A stretch of 64,000 nt of DNA, from the NCBI RefSeq assembly GCF_900182815.1, contig NZ_FXUA01000004.1, forward strand, positions 1-64,000. Direction: 5' to 3'. Under the pieces are notes generated by a model, which worked only from the letters and a program-made list of their open reading frames with translations, did no database searches and had not been told where the DNA came from. Position numbers and translations under genes: made by a program. Shown here in pieces: positions 46,074 to 55,952 of this stretch. The DNA is from Algoriphagus winogradskyi. GTDB taxonomy: Bacteria > Bacteroidota > Bacteroidia > Cytophagales > Cyclobacteriaceae. The stretch's first letter is position 1, and the number at the start of each line of letters is the position of its first letter.

Positions 46074-46124
46074 TACCCTGATTTTTGTAGATAAACTAAT
46101 GCTAGGTTGCTTCAGCCTTTTAAT

Positions 46125-46158
46125 AAAAAAGCGCAGATTATGAGGTCTGCGCTTTTTT
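46125..46158. terminator. bidirectional terminator between convergent genes
   Basis: AAAAAAGCGCAGA and TCTGCGCTTTTTT form a 13-bp stem around TTATGAGG, with A/T runs on both sides. It ends the cupredoxin operon and the S9 peptidase gene. Confidence 0.9.
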
Positions 46159-46207
46159 GTTTCAAATTTGAGATTTCAAATTTGAAATTTTAATCCTCAA
46201 ATTCCTC

Positions 46208-48490
46208 TCACTTCTGAATCTGATAATGCCTGATAGGTTCTTCGCCCATTAGATGCTCAATGAAATAATCCCAGCGCTTTTTAGTAAAGTAATCTCCATC
46301 AGTTCTTCCAAAGCTGTGATTTCTACTTGGCCAGATAAATAAGTCAAAGTCTTTTCCAGCTTTGATCAGCGCTTCAGCAAATTTGAATGTTGCCGAAGGA
46401 TTCACATTTTCATCTATTCCTCCATGGGCTAAAAGAAGATGACCTTTGAGTTTGGATGCATTGGTGATGTTGGATTGCTCATGATAGAAATCCCCAATAG
46501 GATAGCCCATATACATCTCTGGCCACCAGGCTTTTTCCATACGATGATCATGATCTCCTGCCGATGCTACGCCTACCTTGTAGAAGTCAGGATGTAGAAG
46601 CATCGCTCTGCCAGCATCGTATCCGCCGGCTGAGTGACCAAATATCCCTACTTTTTCCACATCCATGAACTTGTTTTTAGATGCCAATTCTTTGATGGCA
46701 AGTACATGATCTGTAGTTCCATCGCCTAGGTTATTGTAAGATACGTCATTGAATGCTTTGCCTCTTCCGCTTGTGCCTAGGCCGTCAACCGTCACAACTA
46801 CAAATCCCAATTCGGCCATTGGCTGTTGTAAACCAACGAGGCCAGCCCGAAATGTCTTTGGAGTAATATCTATGTGAGGACCAGAATAAGTATAGTCAAT
46901 GATTGGGTATTTCTTTTTGGAATTAAAATCTGTGGGTAGATAATAGAGGCCATAGATCGTGGTTTTGCCATCCTTAGCTGTTGCAGTGAACTGTTTAGGG
47001 CTTTGATAACCTTTCTTCAACAGATTGGAAATATCAGCTTTAGAAATTTCATGGACGATTCTACCTGTCTTTATTTCTCTTACTACTGAAGTTGTTGGTT
47101 GATCAACAGTTGAATAATTGTCCACAAAATAATCTTCCCCTCGACCATAACTGATGTCGTGAAAAGCTTTTTCCGGAGTCAATAATTCCAGTCCAGTTCC
47201 ATCAAAATTCACTTTGTAAACAAAGGAATAATACGGATTTACATCCTTTTCCTTCCCCGCTGCTTCAAAATAAATAATACTATTTTCCTCATCGACTTTG
47301 AGCAGATTCTTGACTACATAATCTCCATTAGTAATTCGATTAACCAATTTTCCAGATTCCCAATCCATCAGATACAGCTGATTCCAGCCTGATTTCTCAG
47401 TACCAAGGATGAATTGCCCGTTATCCAGTCTTCTGAAAATATTGTTGTTATTGACATGCGTGGGAGAGGATTCGGAATATACTTTTCGGATTTTTTTGGA
47501 GTCGGTATTGATCTCAAGTAAGTCAAAGCTTTTAAAACCTCTTTCTAAGTAGGTTCCGTAAATGTGCTTACTATCGGCATCCCAGTTGAAGTACATTCCG
47601 ATGAAATGTGGGAGAGAAAGCCCAGGGAATTTGGTGGCCGCTTTACTTTCTAGATCAAATAAAACCGGAGTGTACATCACTACAGTAGTGTCGCCGGGAG
47701 AAGCTCTGTAATACCCCATGAGCTGAGGACGAAATTTATCATCTTGGCTATTGTCCAACAACAGCATCTTTTCTGCTAGTCGTAAATCCACAATCTGAGT
47801 TTGGATCTTCTTAGAATCGGGAGACCAATTGATGCTTAAATGCTCAGGACGCTCCCCATTTTCTCCTAAAATCATATCTGACCAGCCCCAGAATGAAGCG
47901 TATTCATAGTCTTTTCTTCCATCATAGCTCAACTGGGATTCCTCTCCAGTTTCTAGATTTTCCACGAAAAGATTGAAGTTTTTCACATAAGCCTTCCAAT
48001 TCCCATCAGGAGAAATCGACACTGATCTGTCCCTAGAATCTTGGGCAATCTTTTTTGACTCCAAATTCCCATTGGTATAGATCCAGTTTTTATTCATCCA
48101 TTCGAAAGAAAGAGTCCCATCTTCTTTGAGCTGAATTCGACTGAAAGGAAGGTTGCTGGAATCAATAGAACCACCACTTTTTTCACTCAGTGAATTGGCT
48201 AGTTCCTCATGATCGAAAGCTTCTCTAGTTTCTCCCTTTAGAATATCCGTTATAAAAAAACGTTTCCCATCCTTCGTATAGGTTTGATGCCAAAAGCTCT
48301 TTTTATCATCCAGCCAATCTGGAATCACATCTAAGTGATAAACTTCTTTTTGAATGTTTCCACTCAGGAAATACTCCGCTTTGTGGTAGGTGTCTTCTGT
48401 GATTTGGGCAAATGACTGTGTGGCATATATCGATAGGAAAAGGAATAGAACCGATTGTCGAACAGACTGGAAATTAATATGAATGAGCAT
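46208..48490 (-). CDS. S9 family (dipeptidyl peptidase IV-type) serine peptidase
   Basis: 760 residues, exported (signal peptide about 1-28, ending SFAQ). The N-terminal part is an eight-bladed-propeller-type domain with repeated WSPDSK/SPDGNW segments. The C-terminal alpha/beta hydrolase domain carries Ser620 in GHSAGGYDAG, Asp693 in GGIDENV and His725 in RNHSFG. The nucleophile motif is GHSAGG rather than the usual GWSYGG of S9. It cleaves dipeptides from peptide N-termini in the periplasm, by family. It appears monocistronic. Confidence 0.92.
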   Translation of the reverse strand: MLIHINFQSVRQSVLFLFLSIYATQSFAQITEDTYHKAEYFLSGNIQKEVYHLDVIPDWLDDKKSFWHQTYTKDGKRFFITDILKGETREAFDHEELANSLSEKSGGSIDSSNLPFSRIQLKEDGTLSFEWMNKNWIYTNGNLESKKIAQDSRDRSVSISPDGNWKAYVKNFNLFVENLETGEESQLSYDGRKDYEYASFWGWSDMILGENGERPEHLSINWSPDSKKIQTQIVDLRLAEKMLLLDNSQDDKFRPQLMGYYRASPGDTTVVMYTPVLFDLESKAATKFPGLSLPHFIGMYFNWDADSKHIYGTYLERGFKSFDLLEINTDSKKIRKVYSESSPTHVNNNNIFRRLDNGQFILGTEKSGWNQLYLMDWESGKLVNRITNGDYVVKNLLKVDEENSIIYFEAAGKEKDVNPYYSFVYKVNFDGTGLELLTPEKAFHDISYGRGEDYFVDNYSTVDQPTTSVVREIKTGRIVHEISKADISNLLKKGYQSPKQFTATAKDGKTTIYGLYYLPTDFNSKKKYPIIDYTYSGPHIDITPKTFRAGLVGLQQPMAELGFVVVTVDGLGTSGRGKAFNDVSYNNLGDGTTDHVLAIKELASKNKFMDVEKVGIFGHSAGGYDAGRAMLLHPDFYKVGVASAGDHDHRMEKAWWPEMYMGYPIGDFYHEQSNITNASKLKGHLLLAHGGIDENVNPSATFKFAEALIKAGKDFDLFIWPSRNHSFGRTDGDYFTKKRWDYFIEHLMGEEPIRHYQIQK

Positions 48491-48589
48491 AATAAAGGGG
48501 ATAGCTTACGGTTTCAAGGTATCCCCAATATTTGCAATAAACACTTCAACAATTGATGAAAAGTGATCCTATTTTGTATGCGGTACTAT

Positions 48590-49144
48590 TTATCCAGCAG
48601 TTTCATAGGCTTTTTTGAGCCAACTTGACACTTCCTCATTAATATCATTTACATCCGTAAGATAAATTTTGTGGCTACACATTCCATTGGTTTTGGTATC
48701 AATTTCCAAAATTCCTTCCGCCGGGTGTCCTTTTAGATTGATGCCAATTTCGTATCTGGTTTTTGTAGCGGGAATTAACATAGCAAATTGTTTTTTGCGC
48801 TTGATACTCACGTAGGAGTTTTTTGGAGCGAATTCCACATCAGAACCAAGAGCCTTAATTTCAGCACTCAGCTTTTCGTAAATAGGTAAAAAGTGTTCTT
48901 TGCCTTTGTATTGCTTGGTGATCAATTCATCCGTGTCTGAAGCTGATCCAGCATCTGATTTCAAAGTTTTGTGTGCTACTAAATTCGCAAACCCATGAGT
49001 AAATTCATGTTCTGTCTTTAGAAATTTGACGATTTCTCCATGCTTTTTTAAATCTTCTTTTTGAACGATTGCAACCCATTGATCTAGGCTTTTGCCTGTG
49101 TTTTTCGCTAAGTTGTCGATCATTGTTTGTGCAGCTTGATCCAT
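48590..49144 (-). CDS. DUF4287 + DUF5655 protein
   Basis: 184 residues with no signal peptide or helix. Residues about 1-70 fit DUF4287 (MIDNLAKNTGKSLDQWVAIV, then HGEIVKFLKTEHEFTHGFANLVAH). Residues about 80-184 fit DUF5655 (a YdhG/DUF1801-like nucleic-acid or small-molecule-binding fold: KNSYVSIKRKKQFAMLIPATKTRYEIGINLKG). Function unknown. It starts 6 bases after the EEP-family gene ends on the same strand. Confidence 0.75.
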   Translation of the reverse strand: MDQAAQTMIDNLAKNTGKSLDQWVAIVQKEDLKKHGEIVKFLKTEHEFTHGFANLVAHKTLKSDAGSASDTDELITKQYKGKEHFLPIYEKLSAEIKALGSDVEFAPKNSYVSIKRKKQFAMLIPATKTRYEIGINLKGHPAEGILEIDTKTNGMCSHKIYLTDVNDINEEVSSWLKKAYETAG

Positions 49145-49150
49145 AGTTTT

Positions 49151-50152
49151 TTAGGGGTTTGTTGTTTCGATTTCACAAAGAATTGGAAAGTGATCTGAAG
49201 CTCTCTTCAGGGAATTACTGATAGACTGAATTGATGGATTATCTTTTTCTAGGTATGGATTCCAGACAGTTCCATTGATAACTTTTATTTTTTGGCTGGC
49301 GAGGATATGATCAATCAAAACATTTACCTCATCTCCCGTGATCCGATCTCTATAACGACTGGAATTTGGGGTATATCCATAGCTGTTCAATTTAGGTTTA
49401 GGTAGGACAGATTTGAGTACAAATTCCGGCTTCCAAAGATCACCGAGCAATATTTCCACGGCACTTTTAGAGAATTTATTTTCGTAGAAATCCAACTCAA
49501 AACCGTCGTTGATATCTCCCATCACCATGACTTGTTGGCTTTTTTCTAAATATTCATCACAACGCTCCCTGATCGACATACATTCTGCAAAAAGCTTTAG
49601 CCGATCACGAGCTGAAATTTGTTCAAATCTCGCATAGTCTACCATGTCAAAAATACCTTTCGACTTCGTATGCGCAATTATCACTCGGGTAATCAAGGTG
49701 TCATCTAACCCTAAAATACTCAGTTCTAAGGGTGGGCGGTAATGCTTGTATTGCTCCTTGATCAATCTGTTAGTAGTGTCTTGAAGAAAGGGCTCATCAA
49801 ACCGCTTCCCCGCTTTTGTCTCAGGTGTGAATAGAACATTGATTTTGTCAGGTTTGTAAATTGCGCAGAGTTCCTGTTGACCTGCGGAAGGGAATCCATG
49901 AATGCCTTTGTAATTAGATCCCGGAATAAAGGTCTGTGTCCAGACTTCTAATTGTAAAGAAGCTGTTTTGGAACCGTCGACTAAGGTGTTTGGTCCTTCT
50001 ACAATTCCGAGAAAATCAGGATTCATCGCTTGGATAACTTCGGCTAGTTGTTGACTTCTCACCAGTTCCTTACCTGTCATTTTTGGATTTCCGCCGGTGT
50101 CAAAAAGATCCCGCATCCATTCCACATTGTAAACACCAATTTTCAGTATCAT
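49151..50152 (-). CDS. endonuclease/exonuclease/phosphatase family protein
   Basis: 333-residue soluble protein of the EEP superfamily. Visible motifs are the N-terminal GVYNVEWM (Asn for metal or phosphate contact), GIVEGPN with the metal-binding Glu, MVMGDIND with the catalytic Asp and Asn, and the final SDHFPIL with the Asp-His pair. The substrate (nucleic acid, phosphoinositide-like or other phosphodiester) is unclear. It has no signal peptide, so it is cytoplasmic. It is paired with the DUF4287/DUF5655 gene 6 bases downstream, which hints at a DNA or nucleotide role but does not show it. Confidence 0.85.
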   Translation of the reverse strand: MILKIGVYNVEWMRDLFDTGGNPKMTGKELVRSQQLAEVIQAMNPDFLGIVEGPNTLVDGSKTASLQLEVWTQTFIPGSNYKGIHGFPSAGQQELCAIYKPDKINVLFTPETKAGKRFDEPFLQDTTNRLIKEQYKHYRPPLELSILGLDDTLITRVIIAHTKSKGIFDMVDYARFEQISARDRLKLFAECMSIRERCDEYLEKSQQVMVMGDINDGFELDFYENKFSKSAVEILLGDLWKPEFVLKSVLPKPKLNSYGYTPNSSRYRDRITGDEVNVLIDHILASQKIKVINGTVWNPYLEKDNPSIQSISNSLKRASDHFPILCEIETTNP

Positions 50153-50230
50153 AAAAATGCAACTTAAGGTTAAAAATCACCCTTAAGTTACATTTTTATA
50201 GGTGTTTATCTGACAGTGAAATTATTGAAT

Positions 50231-51352
50231 TTATACTTTTATGTAGATTTTTCTTTTATCCATCCCTAATCCAATCAGCCAAATGACCAGCATATAGCTG
50301 AATGCGAATAGGAAGGAAGCCATTTTGGGCGAAAGCCAACTCGTATAAAAATTCTGATAAATGAATCCTTTCAATGTGGTGTCACCGATTGGAATGAGCG
50401 ACAAAATAGTTACTAACAGACCAGATAGTACATAAAGAATCAACGGATTTCTCCCAAAGACTTCGAAGAAATAAGTCCAACCTTTCCAGTTTTTGATTTC
50501 GATAACTCCCACTAGAATTGCCAATAAAAGCATGTCAATTCCTACAGTTAGAAGTACGTAAGAGCTCGTCCAGATTTTTTTATTGATAGGAAAAAAGATA
50601 TCCCAAACGTAGCTTACGATAATCAGAACTACTCCTATAGCGAGCAATCTCTTGATGGCTGGCATTGTATTGCCCAGTTTTTGAATCATTTTTCCAGCCA
50701 AATAACCGGCAATAACATTCACGATTGCAGGAAGCGTACTTAAAATTCCTTCGGGATCAAATGGAATTCCCTCACCACCATACATTCTTTCTGGTCCCAT
50801 GAGTGCTAGGTCAAGTTTGATGGCTGCATTGCCAGTAAGTGAATAAGGGTCTCCTGGATCACCAAAGAAATACATGATTGCCCAATAGCTAAGTAGCGCA
50901 ATGGCGCTAAATATCCATGCTCCTCTAATTCCTCCATAATACAAAACAACTGCACCAAAGAAATAGCATAAAGCGATTCTCTGCAAAACTCCGAAAAGTC
51001 TAACTTCAAGAATATTTGTCACGTCATAAAATGGGAATGCGCTTAAGAGCCACCCAATCATAAAAATCAATACAGTCCGTTTACCTACTTTTTTGAAGAA
51101 TTCAGCGCTTGGCATTTGCTGAAGCTTTTTCATAGAGAAACTCATCGCATTTCCCACAACAAAAAGAAATGTGGGGAATACAAGGTCGGTGGGGGTAAAG
51201 CCATGCCACTTTGCGTGAGCAAGCGGAGCAAATAAATTACTCCAGTCCCCAGCAGTATTGACTATAATCATGAACGCAATAGTCAATCCGCGTAAGACGT
51301 CCAAGGCCAGGTATCTATTGTTCAGGCCAGTGGAGATAGAATTTTGGGCCAT
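50231..51352 (-). CDS. NagX/HGSNAT-like membrane acyltransferase (DUF5009)
   Basis: 373 residues with about 10 membrane helices. The N-terminal ALDVLRGLTIAFMIIVNTAGDW and the HGFTPTDLVFPTFLFVVGNAMSFS segments define the family, which includes human heparan-alpha-glucosaminide N-acetyltransferase and bacterial NagX. It probably transfers an acyl group to an amino sugar across the membrane; the substrate is inferred only from family. It is separated by 78 bases from the EEP gene on the same strand. Confidence 0.85.
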   Translation of the reverse strand: MAQNSISTGLNNRYLALDVLRGLTIAFMIIVNTAGDWSNLFAPLAHAKWHGFTPTDLVFPTFLFVVGNAMSFSMKKLQQMPSAEFFKKVGKRTVLIFMIGWLLSAFPFYDVTNILEVRLFGVLQRIALCYFFGAVVLYYGGIRGAWIFSAIALLSYWAIMYFFGDPGDPYSLTGNAAIKLDLALMGPERMYGGEGIPFDPEGILSTLPAIVNVIAGYLAGKMIQKLGNTMPAIKRLLAIGVVLIIVSYVWDIFFPINKKIWTSSYVLLTVGIDMLLLAILVGVIEIKNWKGWTYFFEVFGRNPLILYVLSGLLVTILSLIPIGDTTLKGFIYQNFYTSWLSPKMASFLFAFSYMLVIWLIGLGMDKRKIYIKV

Positions 51353-51465
51353 TTAAGTGGGGGATAAGGGATAAAAGATGGGGTTTTTCTGTAGGGTTAA
51401 GATAAAATATTATCTTGTTCTTTACTTGAAAACAGACTTTTTATCCACCCAAAAATATAAATCAG

Positions 51466-52350
51466 ATGAAAAATATTTCCATTGATGACTTTAAAGTGAC
51501 CAAAGCTATTTCCCTCAAGGATGTTCCTACATCCATAGACTTGGAAGCTTCTGAAAAAAAGAAGGAGAAGGAACTCAATAAGCTGAGGGAAAAATTAAGC
51601 GATCATCAGGATACGATGTATGCCCATAATAAATACGCTGTCCTCATCTGCCTGCAAGGAATGGATACTGCGGGCAAAGACAGTTTGATTCGGGAGGTTT
51701 TCAAAGAGTTTAATCCACGCGGAGTAGTGGTACATAGCTTTAAGACTCCCTCTAAACTGGAGTTGCAGCATGATTTTCTCTGGAGACATATCATAGCACT
51801 GCCTCAACGTGGCAAATATGGGGTTTTTAACCGCACGCATTACGAGAATGTACTGGTGACGCGAGTTCACCCAGTCTATATCTTGGGAGAAAATATCCCG
51901 GGGATCAATTCTGTGGATGATATTACTGAGGAGTTTTGGGAAAAAAGATTTGAGCAGATCAATAACTTCGAAAAACAAATCAGTGATAATGGTACGATTG
52001 TGTTAAAGTTTTTTCTGCATCTGGGAAAAGAGGAACAGCGGCAACGATTGCTAAGACGTCTTAATAAGCAAAAACATAACTGGAAGTTTTCCCCTGGTGA
52101 TCTCAAAGAGCGGGAGCGCTGGGATGACTATCAGAAGTGCTACGAAGAAGCAATTAATAAGACTTCCAAACCACATGCTCCGTGGTATATTATCCCGTCA
52201 GATAATAAAGAAGCTGCTCGTGTTCTAGTTGCAAAAGCTATTTTGGAGAAAATGAATTCTCTAAATGATATTCAGGAACCAACACTGGAAGAAGAAGTAA
52301 AGCAAAATATAGCGATGTATAAGGAGATTTTAAGTAAGGAAAAGAATTGA
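51466..52350 (+). CDS. ppk2: polyphosphate kinase 2 family protein
   Basis: 294-residue soluble kinase transferring phosphate between polyphosphate and nucleotides. It shows the Walker A-like GMDTAGKD (65-72), the VHSFKTPS segment, HYENVL and the lid region with RRLNKQKHNWKFSPGDL. PHAPWYIIPSDNK near the C-terminus is diagnostic. Single-domain form. Whether it prefers making NTP from NDP or phosphorylating NMP cannot be told without an alignment. It gives the genome a second polyphosphate enzyme besides ppk1. Its stop lies 10 bases from the stop of the convergent gene. Confidence 0.92.
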   Translation: MKNISIDDFKVTKAISLKDVPTSIDLEASEKKKEKELNKLREKLSDHQDTMYAHNKYAVLICLQGMDTAGKDSLIREVFKEFNPRGVVVHSFKTPSKLELQHDFLWRHIIALPQRGKYGVFNRTHYENVLVTRVHPVYILGENIPGINSVDDITEEFWEKRFEQINNFEKQISDNGTIVLKFFLHLGKEEQRQRLLRRLNKQKHNWKFSPGDLKERERWDDYQKCYEEAINKTSKPHAPWYIIPSDNKEAARVLVAKAILEKMNSLNDIQEPTLEEEVKQNIAMYKEILSKEKN

Positions 52351-52367
52351 ATCCTTTTCCTTACTTA
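52331..52367. terminator. hairpin built from the ends of two convergent genes
   Basis: TAAGTAAGGAAAAG pairs with CTTTTCCTTACTTA (14 bp) around a nine-base loop. The left arm is the ppk2 coding end and the right arm includes the coding end of the minus-strand cytochrome gene. No long T-run, so it may act as an end-protecting or bidirectional hairpin rather than a classic terminator. Confidence 0.55.
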
Positions 52368-54490
52368 TTGAAAATCACCTCATCAACAAACACCCAACCT
52401 TTATCACCAGCAAATGGATGCCATTTTGGTAGGCTAGAAAGTGGTGTTAATGTAATCTTGAGCTTTTCGTAGCTGCTACTCCCTAGGTTCATATTCATTA
52501 GCTCCGTTCTCGCTGGTGCAGCCTTGGCTGATACTTCTGGAGAATTACTGGCTAGGAGTTGCCATTTTCCATTTTCTAATCCCTGAATTGTCACTTTGGA
52601 GGGAGGGAAAATATGAGCCCCCTCATTATAAAGTAAACTGATTGACACTTCAGTCGGCTTGCTTTCTTGCTCAAAACTCACTTCCAACACCATAGGATCG
52701 TCCTGAAAACCCAGCCATTTTTGCCCATGATTTGGAGGATCTGCTTTTTCTGAATCGAAAAGTGTGGCAACTCCCGCTGCTTTGTATTTAGGGTTTGGAT
52801 CGAAAGCTAAAGATGACTCAGAAGGTTTGAATCCTGAGTGTATAAAAACTGATTCAGATCCCTTTGAACTCTTCCAATCTTTAGCATAAGCTTTCGCTAT
52901 TATTTTCCCCGTCTTTTTTGTAAAAATTGGCTTCGAGTAAATTGGGCTGCTAATACTATCCGGCTCTGTGCCATCTAAGGTATAGCGAATCTCTGCAGTT
53001 TTGATAGGATGGGAAATGCTGATTTCCAAGCTGTCCTCATAGATCATTTTATCCTGAGAAATAATAGGGCTGTTCAACTCATAAATAATCCCTTTTCCAT
53101 CAAACCCAAAATCTATTTCAGTGTCTGGAAGTGCTTTTTGAATGGATTCCTTATCCTGCGAACTTAATCCAGTTTGCCAAATGAAAAGCTTTTTAAGTCC
53201 ATTCATCTTTGAGAGATTTTGTAAAGATGAATTATCTATTACATTCCCTGAAATAGCTAGTACTTCAAGACTTTTGAGTTCAGAAACTATTTTGAGCTGC
53301 TCAGCATCTAAGTCTGTGAAATTCAACTGGAGTTCTTCCAAGTGCGTGAAATCCTTCAGGAATTTTAAATCTATTCCAGCTAAAGGCATTTTATTTAGGC
53401 TAAACCGGACTACCTGATCCTTTACTTTTTTAAGGTCAGTCAGGGATTTAGGCTGAAATGCTGAAATACCAAAATAGGAAACATCCAGAGCTGGTGATTC
53501 AGGAAAAAGCGGCATTACTGATCGGAATGAAGTATTCAGCTCATCTATGGCTTCTGGGTCTGCAGCTTCAAAAGAGTAAATTTTATTTCCTTCAAACTTC
53601 ACAGATGCCAATTGGAAGAGCTCATTTTTGGGGGGAAGTGTTACTAGTTTCTGATCAAAACTAGCTCCAGAGGCTACCCACTCACTTAGAATCAACAGTT
53701 CTTCATCTGTTAATTGTGCCTTATTCTTGGGAGGCATGTGTTTTTTATCATCTTCTGGGAGATTGATTCGCTGGATGAGCAGGGATTTTTCGAAATCCCC
53801 AGCCAAAACGAAAGGACCTGATTTGCCACCTTTTTGTAGGCCTTTGATATGATCCATTCTTAGCTCTCCTTTAATTTTGCCCTCTTTGTGACAGCTTACA
53901 CATTTTGCCTGCAAAATAGGCTGGACTACATCTCCAAAAATCTCAGCTTCCGCTAAAGGGATTACTTCAATTTCGTCAGTCTGAATGGGAGCTAAAAGAA
54001 AGTCTTCCCCGTGTGTCAAACCCGCGCCCCAATGTCCAGTCGCAATGATAGCCAATGCCAATGCTATACTCGAAAACCTAATAAGATTGGCTTTGATTGA
54101 TCTAAAGAAATAGAGTAAAACACATCCAACAAAAACCGCTAATCCACCCCATTTATGCCAGGTTAAAATCTCTCCAGTATATTCTTCCTGAGCTAAAATC
54201 AATCCTGCTATCACGGTAATGCCAGCAAAATTACAACCGGCCAGAAAGCTGATTTCTCCTATTTCTCTAATCTCAGGTTTTTTGTCAATTCCTGGAATCC
54301 AGAAGAAGAGTAAACCCATTAAGAGCAGAACAATAGGAAAGTGTAATAAAATAGGATGGCTTCTTCCAACAACCTGAAGCCAATCTGGTAAAACCAGTGC
54401 GTTTCCGGCAAGTGTTATGATAAGCGTGAGACCTATCCAGATAAAAAGGGTGTTTTCCAGAATAGATCTAATCGAAGAAATCTTAATCAT
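52361..54490 (-). CDS. planctomycete-type cytochrome c protein with membrane, LRR-like and chitobiase-C-like parts
   Basis: 709 residues. Five N-terminal membrane helices (about 10-165, DUF2231-like) are followed by a PSCyt-type haem domain with Cys197-V-S-Cys200-His201 and the HMPPKN/LSEWVASGA segment. Next comes a leucine-rich stretch (about 375-455: LEELQLNFTDLDAEQLKIVSELKSLEVLAISGN). A chitobiase/HexA-C-like segment follows (about 490-560: TAEIRYTLDGTEPDS), then a C-terminal beta domain. It would sit in the inner membrane with the rest facing the periplasm. It is the last gene of a three-gene operon (6-base gap after the DUF1501 gene). Its role is unknown, presumably electron transfer tied to the partner proteins. 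Confidence 0.82.
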   Translation of the reverse strand: MIKISSIRSILENTLFIWIGLTLIITLAGNALVLPDWLQVVGRSHPILLHFPIVLLLMGLLFFWIPGIDKKPEIREIGEISFLAGCNFAGITVIAGLILAQEEYTGEILTWHKWGGLAVFVGCVLLYFFRSIKANLIRFSSIALALAIIATGHWGAGLTHGEDFLLAPIQTDEIEVIPLAEAEIFGDVVQPILQAKCVSCHKEGKIKGELRMDHIKGLQKGGKSGPFVLAGDFEKSLLIQRINLPEDDKKHMPPKNKAQLTDEELLILSEWVASGASFDQKLVTLPPKNELFQLASVKFEGNKIYSFEAADPEAIDELNTSFRSVMPLFPESPALDVSYFGISAFQPKSLTDLKKVKDQVVRFSLNKMPLAGIDLKFLKDFTHLEELQLNFTDLDAEQLKIVSELKSLEVLAISGNVIDNSSLQNLSKMNGLKKLFIWQTGLSSQDKESIQKALPDTEIDFGFDGKGIIYELNSPIISQDKMIYEDSLEISISHPIKTAEIRYTLDGTEPDSISSPIYSKPIFTKKTGKIIAKAYAKDWKSSKGSESVFIHSGFKPSESSLAFDPNPKYKAAGVATLFDSEKADPPNHGQKWLGFQDDPMVLEVSFEQESKPTEVSISLLYNEGAHIFPPSKVTIQGLENGKWQLLASNSPEVSAKAAPARTELMNMNLGSSSYEKLKITLTPLSSLPKWHPFAGDKGWVFVDEVIFNK

Positions 54491-54496
54491 CCGTCC

Positions 54497-55951
54497 TTAT
54501 GCAATTAAATCTTTTACTACATGACCAGAGACGTCTGTGAGACGATACCTTCTTCCAAGATGCTTATAGGTCATTCGCTCATGATCAATTCCCATCAGAT
54601 GAAGCATGGTGGCTTGGAAATCATGCACATGAACTGGATTTTCGGTGATGTTGTACCCAAACTCATCTGTTTCTCCATAGACCATTCCGGATTTCACACC
54701 GCCACCTGCCATCCAGATAGAGAATGCACGAGGGTGGTGATCACGACCGTAATTGTCTACTTGTATTTTTCCCTGGCAGTAATTTGTTCTGCCAAATTCT
54801 CCACCCCAGATCACTAGTGTTTCGTCGAGTAAACCTCTTTGCTTCAGATCTGTAATCAAAGCTGCTGAAGCCTGATCTACATCTTCAGCTTGAAGCCGCA
54901 TTTCGTTAGGCAGATTGCCGTGCTGATCCCAACCTTGGTGATAAAGTTGCACAAAACGAACACCACTTTCAGATAGTTTTCTTGCCAAAAGGCAGTTTGC
55001 TGCATAGGTGCCAGGCACTAGGCAATCTGGCCCGTAAAGTTTAATTATACTTTCCGGTTCCTTGGATACATCGGTCATTTCCGGTACGGCTGTTTGCATT
55101 CGATAGGCCATTTCATACTGCTTCACTTTAGCAGATATCTCAGGGTCATTGAATTGCTTCATGCTCAGATCATTCATAGCAGCGATTTGATCAATCATTT
55201 TTCGACGCTCAGAACGACTCATGTTTTCGGGGTCTTTGAGATAAAGTACAGGGTCTTCCGAATTCGAAAATTGTACTCCCTGATGCGTGGCATCTAGAAA
55301 GCCGTTACTCCACAGCTTAGAATAAACTCCTTGGCCATTTCCTCTACCTCGACTAAGTAATACAGAAAATGCTGGTAAGTTGCTGTTTTCACTACCTAAA
55401 CCATAGCTTAACCAAGATCCCATGCTTGGGCGATTTCCAACTTGGGCTCCTGTCTGGAAAAAGGTGAGTGCAGGGTCATGATTGATCGCATCAGTATGCA
55501 TGGATTTCACAATACAGATATCATCAACTATGCCTGCGGTATGTGGAAATACTTCGGATATCCAAGCCCTAGACTCTCCGTATTGATCAAATTTATAATT
55601 GGATCCAACCAAAGGGAAGGAGGATTGACCTGCAGTCATTCCTGTAAGTCTCTGGGTGCCCCGAATGGATTCTGGAAGTTCTTCTCCCATTCGCTTTATT
55701 AATTCCGGCTTGTAATCAAATGACTCCAGTTGACTTGGGGCGCCATTTTGAAACAAGTATATCACTCGTTTTGCTTTTGGAGCAAAGTGTGGGAGGGCAT
55801 GCATCATGGCTTCTTCAGCTTCTGATTTGCCTGAGAATAGATCGGGGATCAAAAGCGATCCAAGTGCTAAACTTCCAACACCAAGGCTAAGTCTGGATAG
55901 AAATTTTCTCCGATTATGATTCAGCCCTTCTTCTAATATTTCCTTTTCCAT
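54497..55951 (-). CDS. DUF1501 protein with Tat-like signal
   Basis: 484 residues. The N-terminus has NRRKFLSRLSLGVGSLALGS, a twin-arginine export signal. The mature part is an alkaline-phosphatase/sulfatase-like fold typical of DUF1501 (YLFQNGAPSQLESFDYKP, VKSMHTDAINHDPAL, SGVRFVQLYHQGWDQHGNL, WGGEFGRT, GRDHHPRAFSIWMAGGG). Tat export implies folding, probably with a metal, before transport. It is always found beside DUF1549/DUF1553 cytochrome proteins in planctomycetes and some Bacteroidota, as here. The catalytic activity is not established. One base separates it from the upstream gene. Confidence 0.88.
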   Translation of the reverse strand: MEKEILEEGLNHNRRKFLSRLSLGVGSLALGSLLIPDLFSGKSEAEEAMMHALPHFAPKAKRVIYLFQNGAPSQLESFDYKPELIKRMGEELPESIRGTQRLTGMTAGQSSFPLVGSNYKFDQYGESRAWISEVFPHTAGIVDDICIVKSMHTDAINHDPALTFFQTGAQVGNRPSMGSWLSYGLGSENSNLPAFSVLLSRGRGNGQGVYSKLWSNGFLDATHQGVQFSNSEDPVLYLKDPENMSRSERRKMIDQIAAMNDLSMKQFNDPEISAKVKQYEMAYRMQTAVPEMTDVSKEPESIIKLYGPDCLVPGTYAANCLLARKLSESGVRFVQLYHQGWDQHGNLPNEMRLQAEDVDQASAALITDLKQRGLLDETLVIWGGEFGRTNYCQGKIQVDNYGRDHHPRAFSIWMAGGGVKSGMVYGETDEFGYNITENPVHVHDFQATMLHLMGIDHERMTYKHLGRRYRLTDVSGHVVKDLIA

Positions 55952-55952
55952 G

